Source: a virus. From it: a stretch of 35,050 bases of DNA. Each line of letters opens with the position of its first letter. Position 1 is the first letter of the stretch. This document shows positions 1 through 7,618 of the stretch, in pieces. A model generated the notes under the pieces. That model worked only from the letters and a program-made list of their open reading frames with translations. It had not been told where the DNA came from and searched no databases. Location of the stretch: the IMG/VR virus record IMGVR_UViG_3300044618_000096, positions 1 to 35,050 of that record. One strand, 5' to 3'. A program made the translations under genes and the position numbers.

Positions 1-63
1 GTCCTCAACAACGATGGTGTCATCGTCTTGGTTTTCTTCTCCTGATACTGCCTTTGTGTTCAT
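1..63 (-). CDS. Scaffolding protein, N-terminal fragment cut by window edge
   Basis: These are the first 21 codons of the scaffolding protein, starting at the ATG at 63 and running off the left edge of the window. The bases are identical to the 5' end of the complete gene at 32167-33060. It is the same gene met a second time because the sequence wraps round the circular genome, so it is not an independent truncated gene. Confidence 0.85.
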   Translation of the reverse strand, partial: MNTKAVSGEENQDDDTIVVED

Positions 64-127
64 CTTCTGACCCCATCAAACTCACCCATTAGAACGGCTG
101 GGTGGATGCCGTTTATCACATTCTCGC
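1..127. repeat. 127-bp exact repeat of 32998-33124 (wrap-around overlap)
   Basis: Bases 1-127 match 32998-33124 without a mismatch. The first difference is at 128 (g) against 33125 (t). After that the two copies stay aligned at a constant offset of 32997 to the end of the window but carry many scattered substitutions. This marks the point where the sequence closes on itself, giving a unit length near 32,997 bp. It is most likely an assembly overlap and not a biological terminal repeat. Confidence 0.9.
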
Positions 128-137
128 GCTTTTTCAT
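60..137 (-). CDS. 25-residue micro-ORF between portal and scaffold (copy 1)
   Basis: A 25-codon frame starts at an ATG directly after the portal stop (TGA-ATG junction) and ends in a TGA that overlaps the scaffold ATG as ATGA. It begins MKKRENVING. The second copy at 33057-33134 differs by one residue (Arg4 to Ser). The tight fit at both ends suggests translational coupling between portal and scaffold. I know of no function for the peptide, and the frame could be chance. Confidence 0.3.
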   Translation of the reverse strand: MKKRENVINGIHPAVLMGEFDGVRR

Positions 138-2198
138 TCATCTTACAACTGGCTGAACGATCTGGCCTTGCAAAATTTGTTGCACTGCCTCTGCATTTGT
201 GAGCGCCATGTTCTGCGCGGTCTCGTCGACCTTGCCCAAAGTCTCCAGCGTTTGAGCGCGTTTGAGTTCTGCGCTGGCCACGGTTTCGACGGTGTCGGCT
301 CTGGCTTTGGCTGCCTTGGCAGTTTCATTTTCAGCTGCGGCTTGCAGGTACATGGAGTTCGGGTCTTGCGGCTTGCCCTGCATCTCGGCCATGAGTTCTT
401 CGGCTTCCATGTCAGTTGGCTTGACCACGCCCATGCGCAGGAGCTTCTTGCGGAAGTAAGCATTTGCATCGCTGATGCCCTCGCCTTCCATGTTCATCAT
501 GGCCATTGCGGTCAGTACTTGCGCTGTCTCTGGGTCTTGAGTGATCTGGAGCATGCCGGTCAATGCGCGAACAGTTGCCTGGCGCTTGGTGCTGCTCGAT
601 GGGCCAACGTCTGCGATCACATCAAAGGTTGCGCTGCTCAGGTCGTTTTCCATGACCATCTCGCCAGTTTCCTGATCGATGTTTGGCTGCATCAGCTCGA
701 CCATTCCAGCTTCGCCAGTTGGTGCGATCGTCTTCATCTTGCGCTTGTCCTCGATGTAGATGTCCTTGGCCATCGACAACCAGATTTCACCGCAGCGCTT
801 CATGCCCTTGGCAAAGTTGCTCATGTAGATGAAGGCTTGGCCATCGACTCTGGCCTGAATCATCTCGACAGCCTTGCCTGAGATGTTGCTCACCATCTTG
901 TCGGCACCGGCTGGATTGCCCAAGATGTCCTGCATGTCAGTCTCGGTGATCTGCAAGAGTGCGGCCATTGCCGGTGGAATGGCTGCCGATCTGGTGTAGG
1001 CCACTGGGCCGCTGATTGCCTGGTTGCCGTTTTGATCGGTGATCGGATTGATCAGCAAGTATGGATAGTCCTTGAGGTTGTCCTCTGCCCACATGACTTG
1101 GTGGCCAGCGACTTGCTCAGGTGTGAGGATGGGCTTCTCGACCGAGGACAAGGCGCTGATCTCGCCCAGCTTGGAGAGCTGCATGTTCTTAAGGCGCTGG
1201 GCATCTTTGGCCAGGCGCACATGGCCCATGCATCGCTCGACGTTGTCGACGAACCAGCGCTTGCCGTAAACGACCACGATGGGGATGCACTTGCCTGCGA
1301 TGTAGCCTGCGTCCTCAAGGATTCTGCCTCCAGACATGATGTATTTGCGCACGCGCTTGGTCTTGATCTTGCGCTGGCGCACTTCAATCGTGCCAATGGC
1401 TGCCAGAGTTTCTTCCAGCATTTCGTCTTTGGCAAAGTCTGCTTGGGTGTAGCGTTCTTCCTCTCCTGTGATGGTCTGGAAGATGCGGATGGTCTCTGTC
1501 TTTTCCTCGATCTTGTAGTACTCGGCCACATAGACCACATCGGGAGTGCACCAGTCAAACTCGTACTGGTGGATGATCTTTGGCCAGCTTGCTGGGTCAT
1601 CGCCCCAAGTGTCTTTGTAGGCCTGCTGGGTCATCGATGTGACGACAAAGCAGAATCGGGCATCAGCCTTGTCTTGACGCTTGGCCTGCAAGTCAAAGAA
1701 CACCGAGCTGTCAGCATCGAAGATTGGCTCAATGCGGATGCGCTGGCGGTCGTCCTCTGGGTCTTCCTCGTTTTCGTAGACGGTGCGCAAGCGCCAGGCA
1801 CCAATGCCGCCACCGACCGCTTCTTCGAAGGCGTTATCGTAGGCTTCATCGGCCACGGATGCCTGCTCGTCTGATCGGTATAGGCCATCGCAGACCTCGG
1901 CCAGCTTGTCATTCTCCATGCCATCCTTGGACACAAAGTCGACCGTGATGCGGTTGTTTCGGTATTCGTTGACCACTCGAATCACGGCCAGCATGATCTT
2001 GTTGACCTCGAACTTTGGCTTGTTCTCGTACTGATCCCAGAGTGGGCCTTCCCACTGGCTGCCTGCCAGCGAGTAGAAGCGCCTGTCCTGAAGGCATTGC
2101 AGGCGCTCGTCGCGCAGTGCACTTTGCACATCGTCAAACTGCGCCAGCGCTTCGGTGTGCAGATTGGAAAGGCGTTGGTCGTTCGAGATTCGGGCCAT
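138..2198 (-). CDS. P22-like portal protein, complete copy
   Basis: This 686-residue protein resembles the P22 portal (gp1) family. Twelve copies form the ring at one capsid vertex that serves as the DNA channel and as the dock for terminase and tail. The acidic, Trp-rich N-terminal region (SQWEGPLWDQYENKP) and the conserved stretch around LGNPAGADKMVSNISGKAVE fit the family. The C-terminus is Ala/Gln-rich and helical, as expected for a barrel region. The frame is open further upstream to 2318, but the ATG at 2198 has an AGGA site seven bases before it and lies 28 bases after the terminase stop. A second allele occupies 33135 to the window end. Confidence 0.93.
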   Translation of the reverse strand: MARISNDQRLSNLHTEALAQFDDVQSALRDERLQCLQDRRFYSLAGSQWEGPLWDQYENKPKFEVNKIMLAVIRVVNEYRNNRITVDFVSKDGMENDKLAEVCDGLYRSDEQASVADEAYDNAFEEAVGGGIGAWRLRTVYENEEDPEDDRQRIRIEPIFDADSSVFFDLQAKRQDKADARFCFVVTSMTQQAYKDTWGDDPASWPKIIHQYEFDWCTPDVVYVAEYYKIEEKTETIRIFQTITGEEERYTQADFAKDEMLEETLAAIGTIEVRQRKIKTKRVRKYIMSGGRILEDAGYIAGKCIPIVVVYGKRWFVDNVERCMGHVRLAKDAQRLKNMQLSKLGEISALSSVEKPILTPEQVAGHQVMWAEDNLKDYPYLLINPITDQNGNQAISGPVAYTRSAAIPPAMAALLQITETDMQDILGNPAGADKMVSNISGKAVEMIQARVDGQAFIYMSNFAKGMKRCGEIWLSMAKDIYIEDKRKMKTIAPTGEAGMVELMQPNIDQETGEMVMENDLSSATFDVIADVGPSSSTKRQATVRALTGMLQITQDPETAQVLTAMAMMNMEGEGISDANAYFRKKLLRMGVVKPTDMEAEELMAEMQGKPQDPNSMYLQAAAENETAKAAKARADTVETVASAELKRAQTLETLGKVDETAQNMALTNAEAVQQILQGQIVQPVVR

Positions 2199-2226
2199 AG
2201 TTAAATCCTCATTTTGTGCGATTTTC

Positions 2227-3453
2227 TCACCATTTGTGCATCGTTGGCAATGGAGTGAATGTCGCTGGTTTTGTGACGGCTGCACGCCTGACACCTTCGC
2301 AGGCGTAACGCAGTGCATCGATTACGTGGTTTTTCTTGTCTTCCAGCACCGGCAAGATTCTGCCGGTCAGTGGGTCTTGCTTGTAACTGTACAGCGTCAG
2401 CTCGTCAATGGTGTGGATGCACCGAGGGTGCACCACGATGTCGTAGTTCTTTAGAAACTCAATGCCTTCCTCGACCGACTTCGGGCCTTTGACGGCTGTC
2501 ATGATCTTGGGGAAGCCATTGCGTTTCATGTGGCTGATGGTCTCTGGCCTGGCTGAGTCGGCCACGATTGGCCACTTCTCGGCCTCTGGCACCTGCATGA
2601 ACAGCTCGGGTGTGTTGACGATCTCGCAGCCGACCATGTAGGCCTCGTGGTCGATGTAGAGTGTGCGACCAATGATGTGGCAGCGCACCAGTGTAGTCGG
2701 ATCGACTGAGAATCCCCAGTCTGCACCGAGCCTGTGGATTGCGTCTGGCGGTGCCTCGAAGTCCTCGACGCGCCAGTTCTTGAACACTCTGGTGTTGCTG
2801 TTTGTGAGGTAACTGCCCATCCAGACATGCTGGTATTTGTCTGGGTCGCGCCTCTTGTCGTACTCCATTTCATCGCGCAGGACAGATGGAAACCAAGGGT
2901 TGTCGGTGAAGTTGACCTTGAGGACGGTCGCATCCTTTGGCGGTGTCGGGCCACGCAGTAGGAAGTCGACAGGGTCGTTCTGCTGGCGCGGGTTCCACGT
3001 GAACCATAGCTCGGACTCTGGCTTACGGATGGTTGGCCGCAGCAGGTCGAGGCTGGTCTGGCTCAGACTTTGGGCTTCCTCCACCCAGGCGCAGTCGTAG
3101 CCCTCCAGCGACTTGATCGAGTCTGCTGTGTGATTCTGCATGCCTTGGAAGATGATCGCGCCATCGGCCTTCTTGGACTTGATGACCACATCCTGAACCT
3201 CAAAGTAAGCGCCAGCGTTCATGTCCTGAATCTTGGTCTCCAGCAGGCGCTTGACCGACTGGTTGAGTGACTTCTGGATTTCACGGACGCAGACGCTTCT
3301 GCGCTTCTGATCCATGATGTGAGCCTCGATCATCAGCTCGGCAAACATGTGGGACTTGCCCGAGCCTCGGCCACCCCAAGCGCCTTTGTATCGGCTTGGC
3401 TCCAGCAATGGCAGCGCCCACTCTGGGGTTTGGAGTTGCAGAACTTTACCCAT
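2227..3453 (-). CDS. terL: Terminase large subunit (ATPase and nuclease)
   Basis: This 408-residue protein is the DNA-packaging motor, which translocates DNA into the prohead and cuts it. Walker A is GGRGSGKS at residues 27-34 and Walker B is WVEEAQ at about 123-128, including the catalytic Glu pair. The RNase H-like nuclease acids fall at about Asp245 (GADWG), Asp299 (VADSA) and Asp379 (VIDALRY). The pattern is closest to the Terminase_3/PBSX group, and the protein is shorter than P22 gp2. The start codon lies inside the end of the small-subunit gene with an 8-bp overlap, which suggests translational coupling. Confidence 0.95.
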   Translation of the reverse strand: MGKVLQLQTPEWALPLLEPSRYKGAWGGRGSGKSHMFAELMIEAHIMDQKRRSVCVREIQKSLNQSVKRLLETKIQDMNAGAYFEVQDVVIKSKKADGAIIFQGMQNHTADSIKSLEGYDCAWVEEAQSLSQTSLDLLRPTIRKPESELWFTWNPRQQNDPVDFLLRGPTPPKDATVLKVNFTDNPWFPSVLRDEMEYDKRRDPDKYQHVWMGSYLTNSNTRVFKNWRVEDFEAPPDAIHRLGADWGFSVDPTTLVRCHIIGRTLYIDHEAYMVGCEIVNTPELFMQVPEAEKWPIVADSARPETISHMKRNGFPKIMTAVKGPKSVEEGIEFLKNYDIVVHPRCIHTIDELTLYSYKQDPLTGRILPVLEDKKNHVIDALRYACEGVRRAAVTKPATFTPLPTMHKW

Positions 3454-3886
3454 TCTTGACGATCACTCGCTCGATCTTGGCAAACTCCAGAGGCGCACCA
3501 TCTGCACCAGTCAGTTCATGCTTTTGGGTTTCAGCCCAGCGCATTTGCGTCTTGCTCCACCAAATGGCTGCGGTCGTGTCGCCTGCCATGACCTTCTGGA
3601 ATAGGGTTTTCCCTACCTGTCCGTTGGCCTTGGCTTTTCCAGACACCAGCTCGGTTGCAAAGTGCTTGCGCAGGGTTTCAACATGGATTCCATCGCGCAC
3701 CAGGACTGCGATCTGATCGATCGGGAGGCCGTATCCGCTGAGGGCTTCGACCTGTTTTCGCTCGGCATCTGTCGGCTCGAACTCAGGTCGGCCAGCGCCT
3801 GGTTGAGCACCGCCAGTTCCTGGTCGAGCACCTCCATGCTTTTTTACGACAGGTTTTTCTTCAAGTTTCGGTTTTTTCGTTGCCAT
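3446..3886 (-). CDS. terS: Terminase small subunit
   Basis: This 146-residue protein is called as the DNA-recognition subunit of terminase, mainly because it abuts and overlaps the large subunit. The first 30 residues are basic and Gly/Pro-rich. A helix-turn-helix-like segment follows at roughly 55-75 (GLPIDQIAVLVRDGIHVETL), as is usual for these proteins. The gene overlaps the end of the methyltransferase gene by 26 bp, so the two are co-transcribed. The pac site is often within or near this gene, but I could not identify it. Confidence 0.85.
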   Translation of the reverse strand: MATKKPKLEEKPVVKKHGGARPGTGGAQPGAGRPEFEPTDAERKQVEALSGYGLPIDQIAVLVRDGIHVETLRKHFATELVSGKAKANGQVGKTLFQKVMAGDTTAAIWWSKTQMRWAETQKHELTGADGAPLEFAKIERVIVKNG

Positions 3887-5204
3887 TTTTTACCTCCGCG
3901 AAAGGTTTTCCGGTTTCTGCGTGTGTTGCGATTTTGCCAGTGAAGTCCTGCCATCGCTTGACTATCACATCGACGAACTTTGGGTCGAGTTCCATCAGGC
4001 GTGCTCGACGGTTTGCTTTTTGGCAGGCAATCATGGTGCTTCCGCTTCCACCAAACAGGTCTAGGACGATCCAGCCATCCATGCTTGACCACTCGATCAT
4101 GCGCTGCACCAGTCCAACTGGCTTCATGGTTGGGTGCAAATCGCTCTTGGTTGGCCTGTCGTGGCGCACGATGGTTGTTGGCATTTGCTCTTTAATCTGC
4201 TTGAGCATGGCCACCAGCTCGTCCTTTTTCATCTTGTCGATGTCCAGATCGTCATCGATCACCGTGGTCAGCGTGAAGTCACCACAGAAGTGGTGGCCTT
4301 TGCCTTCCTTCCATCCGTACAGGATTGGCTCGTGTTTCCAGTTGAAGTCTTGGCGCGAGAGCGTTCCGCTTTGTTTCACCCAGATTAGGACTTCGGAGAG
4401 TTTCAGGCCTGCTTCGACCAGGCAGTCTGAGAAGGCTGCGCGTTCGGATTCACCGTGGGCCACGTAGATCACTGCGCCTTCGCGCATGTTCTCGAAGTAC
4501 CTGGCATAGACCGCTTGCAAAAATTTCTTGAATTCTGACTTGCTCATGTCGTCGTTCATGATCTTGCCTGCTTTGCCATCGACCGCCACGTTGTAAGGTG
4601 GGTCTGTCCAGACGAGATCAGCTTTGTCGCCATCCATGAGCTTAGCCAGATCGTCGGCCTGCGTGCTGTCACCGCACATGAGTCGGTGTTCACCCAGCAG
4701 CCAGACATCACCGCGCTGGCTTTTCGGCTGCTCTGGGATGCTTGGGACTTCGTCTTCGTCTGTGTGTCCATCAGTCGGCTCTGGTGCCATGATGGATGCG
4801 AGTTCATCTTTGCTGAATCCTGTGAGCTCCAAGTCAAATCCAAGTCCTTGCAAATCTGCCAGTTCAAGTCCGAGCATTTGGTCGTTCCATCCAGCGTTCA
4901 GCGCCAGCTTGTTGTCTGCAATGACATAGGCCTTCTTTTGTGCATCGGTCAGGTAATCTAATCGGATGCATGGGACTGATTCAAGTTTCATGCTCTTTGC
5001 CGCCATGACTCGACCGTGTCCTGCAATGATCCCCCCCCCCCCATCAATAAGCACCGGATTGGTGAATCCGAATTCCTTGATTGATGCAGCGATCTGGGCC
5101 ACTTGCGCATCCGAGTGCGTTCGACTGTTGCGTGCATAAGGAACAAGTTTGTCGATCGAGACGTTCTCAATCTTAGTTTTTGAATCGTGGGTTTTTGTGG
5201 TCAT
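3861..5204 (-). CDS. ParB-like domain fused to DNA N4/N6 methyltransferase
   Basis: This 447-residue protein has two parts. Residues 10-100 are ParB/sulfiredoxin-like, with IIAGHGR at 59-65 and ADNKL at 96-100. Residues 165-430 are an amino-methyltransferase of beta order, with motif IV DPPY at 201-204 before the SAM-binding motif FGGSGST at 384-390. DPPY indicates methylation of the exocyclic amino group of adenine or cytosine. No restriction partner is visible, so it probably protects phage DNA or marks it for packaging or replication. Residues 55-58 are four glycines encoded by an uninterrupted run of 12 G, where relatives usually have mixed residues before the IIAGHGR strand. A change of one base in the run would truncate the protein. 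Confidence 0.93.
   Translation of the reverse strand: MTTKTHDSKTKIENVSIDKLVPYARNSRTHSDAQVAQIAASIKEFGFTNPVLIDGGGGIIAGHGRVMAAKSMKLESVPCIRLDYLTDAQKKAYVIADNKLALNAGWNDQMLGLELADLQGLGFDLELTGFSKDELASIMAPEPTDGHTDEDEVPSIPEQPKSQRGDVWLLGEHRLMCGDSTQADDLAKLMDGDKADLVWTDPPYNVAVDGKAGKIMNDDMSKSEFKKFLQAVYARYFENMREGAVIYVAHGESERAAFSDCLVEAGLKLSEVLIWVKQSGTLSRQDFNWKHEPILYGWKEGKGHHFCGDFTLTTVIDDDLDIDKMKKDELVAMLKQIKEQMPTTIVRHDRPTKSDLHPTMKPVGLVQRMIEWSSMDGWIVLDLFGGSGSTMIACQKANRRARLMELDPKFVDVIVKRWQDFTGKIATHAETGKPFAEVKNGNEKTET
5031..5042 (-). repeat. 12-base homopolymer (poly-G on coding strand) in methyltransferase gene
   Basis: Twelve consecutive C on the + strand encode Gly55-Gly58 of the methyltransferase. Twelve keeps the frame. 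By my translation, 11 G leads to a stop after 13 altered residues past the glycines, and 13 G to a stop after about 17. Tracts of this length are known slipped-strand hotspots in phase-variable genes. A sequencing-length error is also possible. Confidence 0.9.
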
Positions 5205-5383
5205 TGTGTATTGTCCTTCATGTTTTCGATTCGCGCCAGTTTCATGGCATCTTTTAAATCCATCCTGAGTTGCTCGTTTGCGGCCTGCTCATCTTGGAGT
5301 CTGATGTAGACCTCGGTTGCGAACTTGGCCAGCGTGTCATGTTGCCATGTTGCAAAGTTTGGGGTTTCTCTTTGTTTGGTCAT
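5201..5383 (-). CDS. Small hypothetical protein upstream of methyltransferase
   Basis: This is a 60-residue, charged, soluble and mostly helical protein (residues 20-50 are rich in Glu, Gln, Asp and Leu). I do not recognise a family. Its stop overlaps the methyltransferase start as ATGA, so the two are likely translated together. It is the first gene after the candidate origin region on the leftward transcript. The AGGA before the ATG is only about two bases away, closer than usual. Confidence 0.6.
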   Translation of the reverse strand: MTKQRETPNFATWQHDTLAKFATEVYIRLQDEQAANEQLRMDLKDAMKLARIENMKDNTQ

Positions 5384-5397
5384 TTTCCTGATCTGCC

Positions 5398-5406
5398 TGT
5401 GGATAA
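5398..5406 (-). promoter_or_regulatory. DnaA box
   Basis: The + strand reads TGTGGATAA, which is TTATCCACA on the - strand, an exact match to the strong DnaA-box consensus. It has the same orientation as the pair at 5577-5597. Confidence 0.7.
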
Positions 5407-5466
5407 CTTTTGACTAAGGGTTTTTACTAATACGGCATGGAATTGATCCGCATCGCAAGGGAACTG

Positions 5467-5492
5467 GGAACACACCTAAAGGTGTGTGTTCC
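5467..5492. repeat. Hairpin within candidate origin
   Basis: ACACACCT (5470-5477) and AGGTGTGT (5480-5487) form a perfect inverted repeat with a two-base gap. With a small bulge the stem extends to GGAA and TTCC at the outside. There is no T run after it on either strand, so it is not a typical intrinsic terminator. It could extrude as a cruciform or bind a replication protein. Confidence 0.6.
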
Positions 5493-5565
5493 GTTCCGTT
5501 CCCGTTTTGCGCTGTTTTGCCAAGGGAACTGCGTTCCGTTTTTTTCCGTTCCGTTCCGTTGTTCC
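5488..5565. repeat. GTTCC pentamer cluster (iteron-like)
   Basis: GTTCC occurs at 5488, 5493, 5498, 5533, 5548, 5553 and 5561, often in head-to-tail 5-bp register (ccgttccgttcc). Its reverse complement GGAAC occurs at 5460, 5467 and 5525. The density is far above chance for 110 bp and suggests repeated protein-binding sites or slippage growth. Confidence 0.7.
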
Positions 5566-5576
5566 AATTCTCAGCA

Positions 5577-5600
5577 TGTGGATAAGTCTGTGGATAAGTC
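5577..5600 (-). promoter_or_regulatory. Tandem pair of DnaA boxes
   Basis: The 12-mer tgtggataagtc is repeated head to tail at 5577-5588 and 5589-5600. Each copy contains a perfect DnaA box (5577-5585 and 5589-5597) in the same orientation. The pair lies directly after the primase-helicase stop codon. Closely spaced same-orientation boxes favour cooperative DnaA binding in known origins. Confidence 0.7.
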
Positions 5601-5602
5601 AT

Positions 5603-7618
5603 TCAGCGCTCTGACTTTCTGATCAGCATGACACTTGCTTGGGTGTCATCAATCACTGTCCAGCCATGCTCGAAGGCCTCGATTATTTCGGCCACCAGCA
5701 TGTCTGCGATAGGTTTTCCTATCGCGCTGGGCTTGATGTAGACCTTGGCCGATGCCTCGCTCACGTTCATTTTCTGCACCAGATAGTCCATCATGGCCGA
5801 CCTGCTGAGATAGGGTAAACCATTGCGTTCTTCGGCTCCTGATGACCACCAAGCGTTCTCGAAGGTCTTGCGGTGGCTGTCGATCTTGCTGTCTTTCTTG
5901 GTCACTGTTGGGGCTTGGGCTTGAACGATCACTGCACTTGTGACCTGCTGGTCGTCTTCATCGCGCCAGCCTGGGATGGCCACTTGTTGCAGCTCGACGT
6001 GGATGGTCTCGGCCAGCTCTGCATCTTTGGACTTGCGCTGCACGATCTGCATGGGCACGCCTTCCTTGCCTGGCACGATGCTGATCTCGATGTCCAGAGC
6101 GCCTCGCCATGCGCTTGAGCCACGCGCCCTGTGCTGGGCTTCCTCGGCCACGCCTGTGTGGTGCACCAAGATCACCGAGCAGTTGAATTCCATCATGAGT
6201 GCGTTGCAGGCATCCAGCATGGTCTTGGCATCTTGTGCACTGTTTTCGTCTCCAGCCAAGAATCTGTGCAGGGTGTCGACCACGATCACGCTGGGTCTGT
6301 CTTTCAGCATCCTGACCTGCTCGACCACTTTTAGGTAGCCGATCGGAGTGTTGAGGTCGCAGCCGTCTTTTGACAGCCACATAGCCAGCTTGCCTGCTTT
6401 GTGGTGGTGCTTCCATGCAGCGACCCTGCCGCGCAGACCGTGGTGGCCTTCACCGGCCAGATACACCACATTGCCCTGCCGGACTTTGTGGCCTGCCCAG
6501 TCTTCGGTTCCGCTGGCCATGCGCAGGCACCAGTCGAGCACCACGAATGTCTTGCCGCCACCGCTTGGGCCATGCACCATCACCAGTGCTTGGGATTGAA
6601 TCCAGCGCTTGACCAGCCAGCTGATGGGGCTTGGCTGTGCGCAGAAGTCGTCGGCTGGAATGAGCCAGTCGTCTTTGATGGGCATCAGCAATCCTGCCAG
6701 ATCGTGTCCAGCCTGTGCATAATCGTTAGCATCACCGAGTGTCGGAGGCATAACCATGCGTGCGCCATATTTGGCACTGGCCTGCTCTGCGTAGCGTTGG
6801 CCGACACCACTTTGGTCATGGTCTGCGACGATCACGATGTCTTGAGCTGCTCCATACATTTCCCTGAGTGTGCCAGTGACCGGCACCAGATTGCTGGCGC
6901 TGTAGGCCACCACGACCGGCCTGTTGGTGGTCTCATGGATGGTGGCTGCCGTTGCGAATCCCTCGGCCACGAACAGGGTGCCAGGCTCATCCAGTGAGCC
7001 TACCATCCAGAACTTGCCGCCTGTCTGACCGCCTGGGTGGTAGAGCTTGCCGCCTTCGTGGTCAATGTATTGCAGGGTGGCCAGAGTTCCATCTTGATCA
7101 TAGAGTGGCAGCACAAGCCTACCGTCTCCGGTGATTCGTGCACCATGTACGTCGATTCCCTTCTTGGCCAGATATGGGTGCTCTGAGCTGGCTGGGTTGG
7201 CCGTTGTCCAGATTTTCTCGACCGTCTCACTGGCCACTTGGTGCTGGCGCTCAAGTGCTGCATCTCGCAGGGCTTTGGCCTCGGCCAGTCGCTTGGCGTG
7301 TGACATTTCCTCGGTCTGCGTGAGTTTTCGTCCTACGTCTGCACGCCATGTCACTTCCATGCCTGCTCGCCAGCATCCAAAGCGCCCTGCTGGGATGCCG
7401 TCACCGAATACCAGATACCAGCCTGGCTTGTCACCGTGGCCAGGTGCGCCTTTGGTGCCTGACTTGAATCTGTGAATCTTGCCGTCGAAGTGGATTTCCT
7501 CTGGTGGCTCAAGGCCTGCTGCACGCATTGCATCAATGAGCTGGGCTTCTGGCGGTGCGACGAGTTTCTCGGGTGGTGGTGCCCAAGGGCCACCGAGCAC
7601 TTTGGATAGGTCAGCCAT
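5603..7618 (-). CDS. TOPRIM primase fused to RecA-fold helicase
   Basis: This 671-residue replication protein has two halves. In the first, residues 210-290 carry TOPRIM signatures (FVAEGFATAA, then ADHDQSG), the metal-binding fold of DnaG-type primases. In the second, Walker A HGPSGGGKT and a hydrophobic strand ending in VVDTLH (Walker B) mark a RepA/AAA_25-type hexameric helicase, followed by VILVHHTG. No clear zinc-binding Cys cluster is seen at the N-terminus. The gene overlaps the HTH regulator gene upstream by 8 bp and is followed by the candidate origin, which fits a self-contained initiation module that recruits host DnaA and polymerase. Confidence 0.9.
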   Translation of the reverse strand: MADLSKVLGGPWAPPPEKLVAPPEAQLIDAMRAAGLEPPEEIHFDGKIHRFKSGTKGAPGHGDKPGWYLVFGDGIPAGRFGCWRAGMEVTWRADVGRKLTQTEEMSHAKRLAEAKALRDAALERQHQVASETVEKIWTTANPASSEHPYLAKKGIDVHGARITGDGRLVLPLYDQDGTLATLQYIDHEGGKLYHPGGQTGGKFWMVGSLDEPGTLFVAEGFATAATIHETTNRPVVVAYSASNLVPVTGTLREMYGAAQDIVIVADHDQSGVGQRYAEQASAKYGARMVMPPTLGDANDYAQAGHDLAGLLMPIKDDWLIPADDFCAQPSPISWLVKRWIQSQALVMVHGPSGGGKTFVVLDWCLRMASGTEDWAGHKVRQGNVVYLAGEGHHGLRGRVAAWKHHHKAGKLAMWLSKDGCDLNTPIGYLKVVEQVRMLKDRPSVIVVDTLHRFLAGDENSAQDAKTMLDACNALMMEFNCSVILVHHTGVAEEAQHRARGSSAWRGALDIEISIVPGKEGVPMQIVQRKSKDAELAETIHVELQQVAIPGWRDEDDQQVTSAVIVQAQAPTVTKKDSKIDSHRKTFENAWWSSGAEERNGLPYLSRSAMMDYLVQKMNVSEASAKVYIKPSAIGKPIADMLVAEIIEAFEHGWTVIDDTQASVMLIRKSER

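Larger units (their letters stand above)
5384..5602. other. Candidate replication origin region
   Basis: This 219-bp non-coding gap is the largest in the genome. It contains three perfect DnaA boxes (TTATCCACA on the - strand), a hairpin at 5467-5492, seven GTTCC and three GGAAC pentamers, an 11-bp direct repeat (caagggaactg at 5456 and 5521) and a T-rich stretch. It lies directly behind the primase-helicase gene. Origins built from DnaA boxes, repeats and a T-rich segment next to a replication gene are well known in plasmids and some phages. Function here is inferred. Confidence 0.6.

Noticed and set aside
1-127. Biological direct terminal repeat
   Set aside because: The repeat is not followed by unique sequence on the right. 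It continues as a diverged copy of the left end, and its length equals a common assembly k-mer size.
102-1874. Long open frames on the + strand opposite the portal gene (259 and 280 codons)
   Set aside because: They are shadows of a strongly biased coding strand. The translations are rich in His, Leu, Cys and Ala with no motifs, and the second portal allele does not keep them at full length.
5467-5492. Origin hairpin as an intrinsic terminator
   Set aside because: Neither strand has a T run after the stem. The 3' flank is GTTCC repeats on one side and CAGTTCC on the other.
5414-5602. 62-codon - strand frame in the candidate origin
   Set aside because: It consists largely of translated repeats (GTTCC units), has no good ribosome site and overlaps the hairpin and DnaA boxes.
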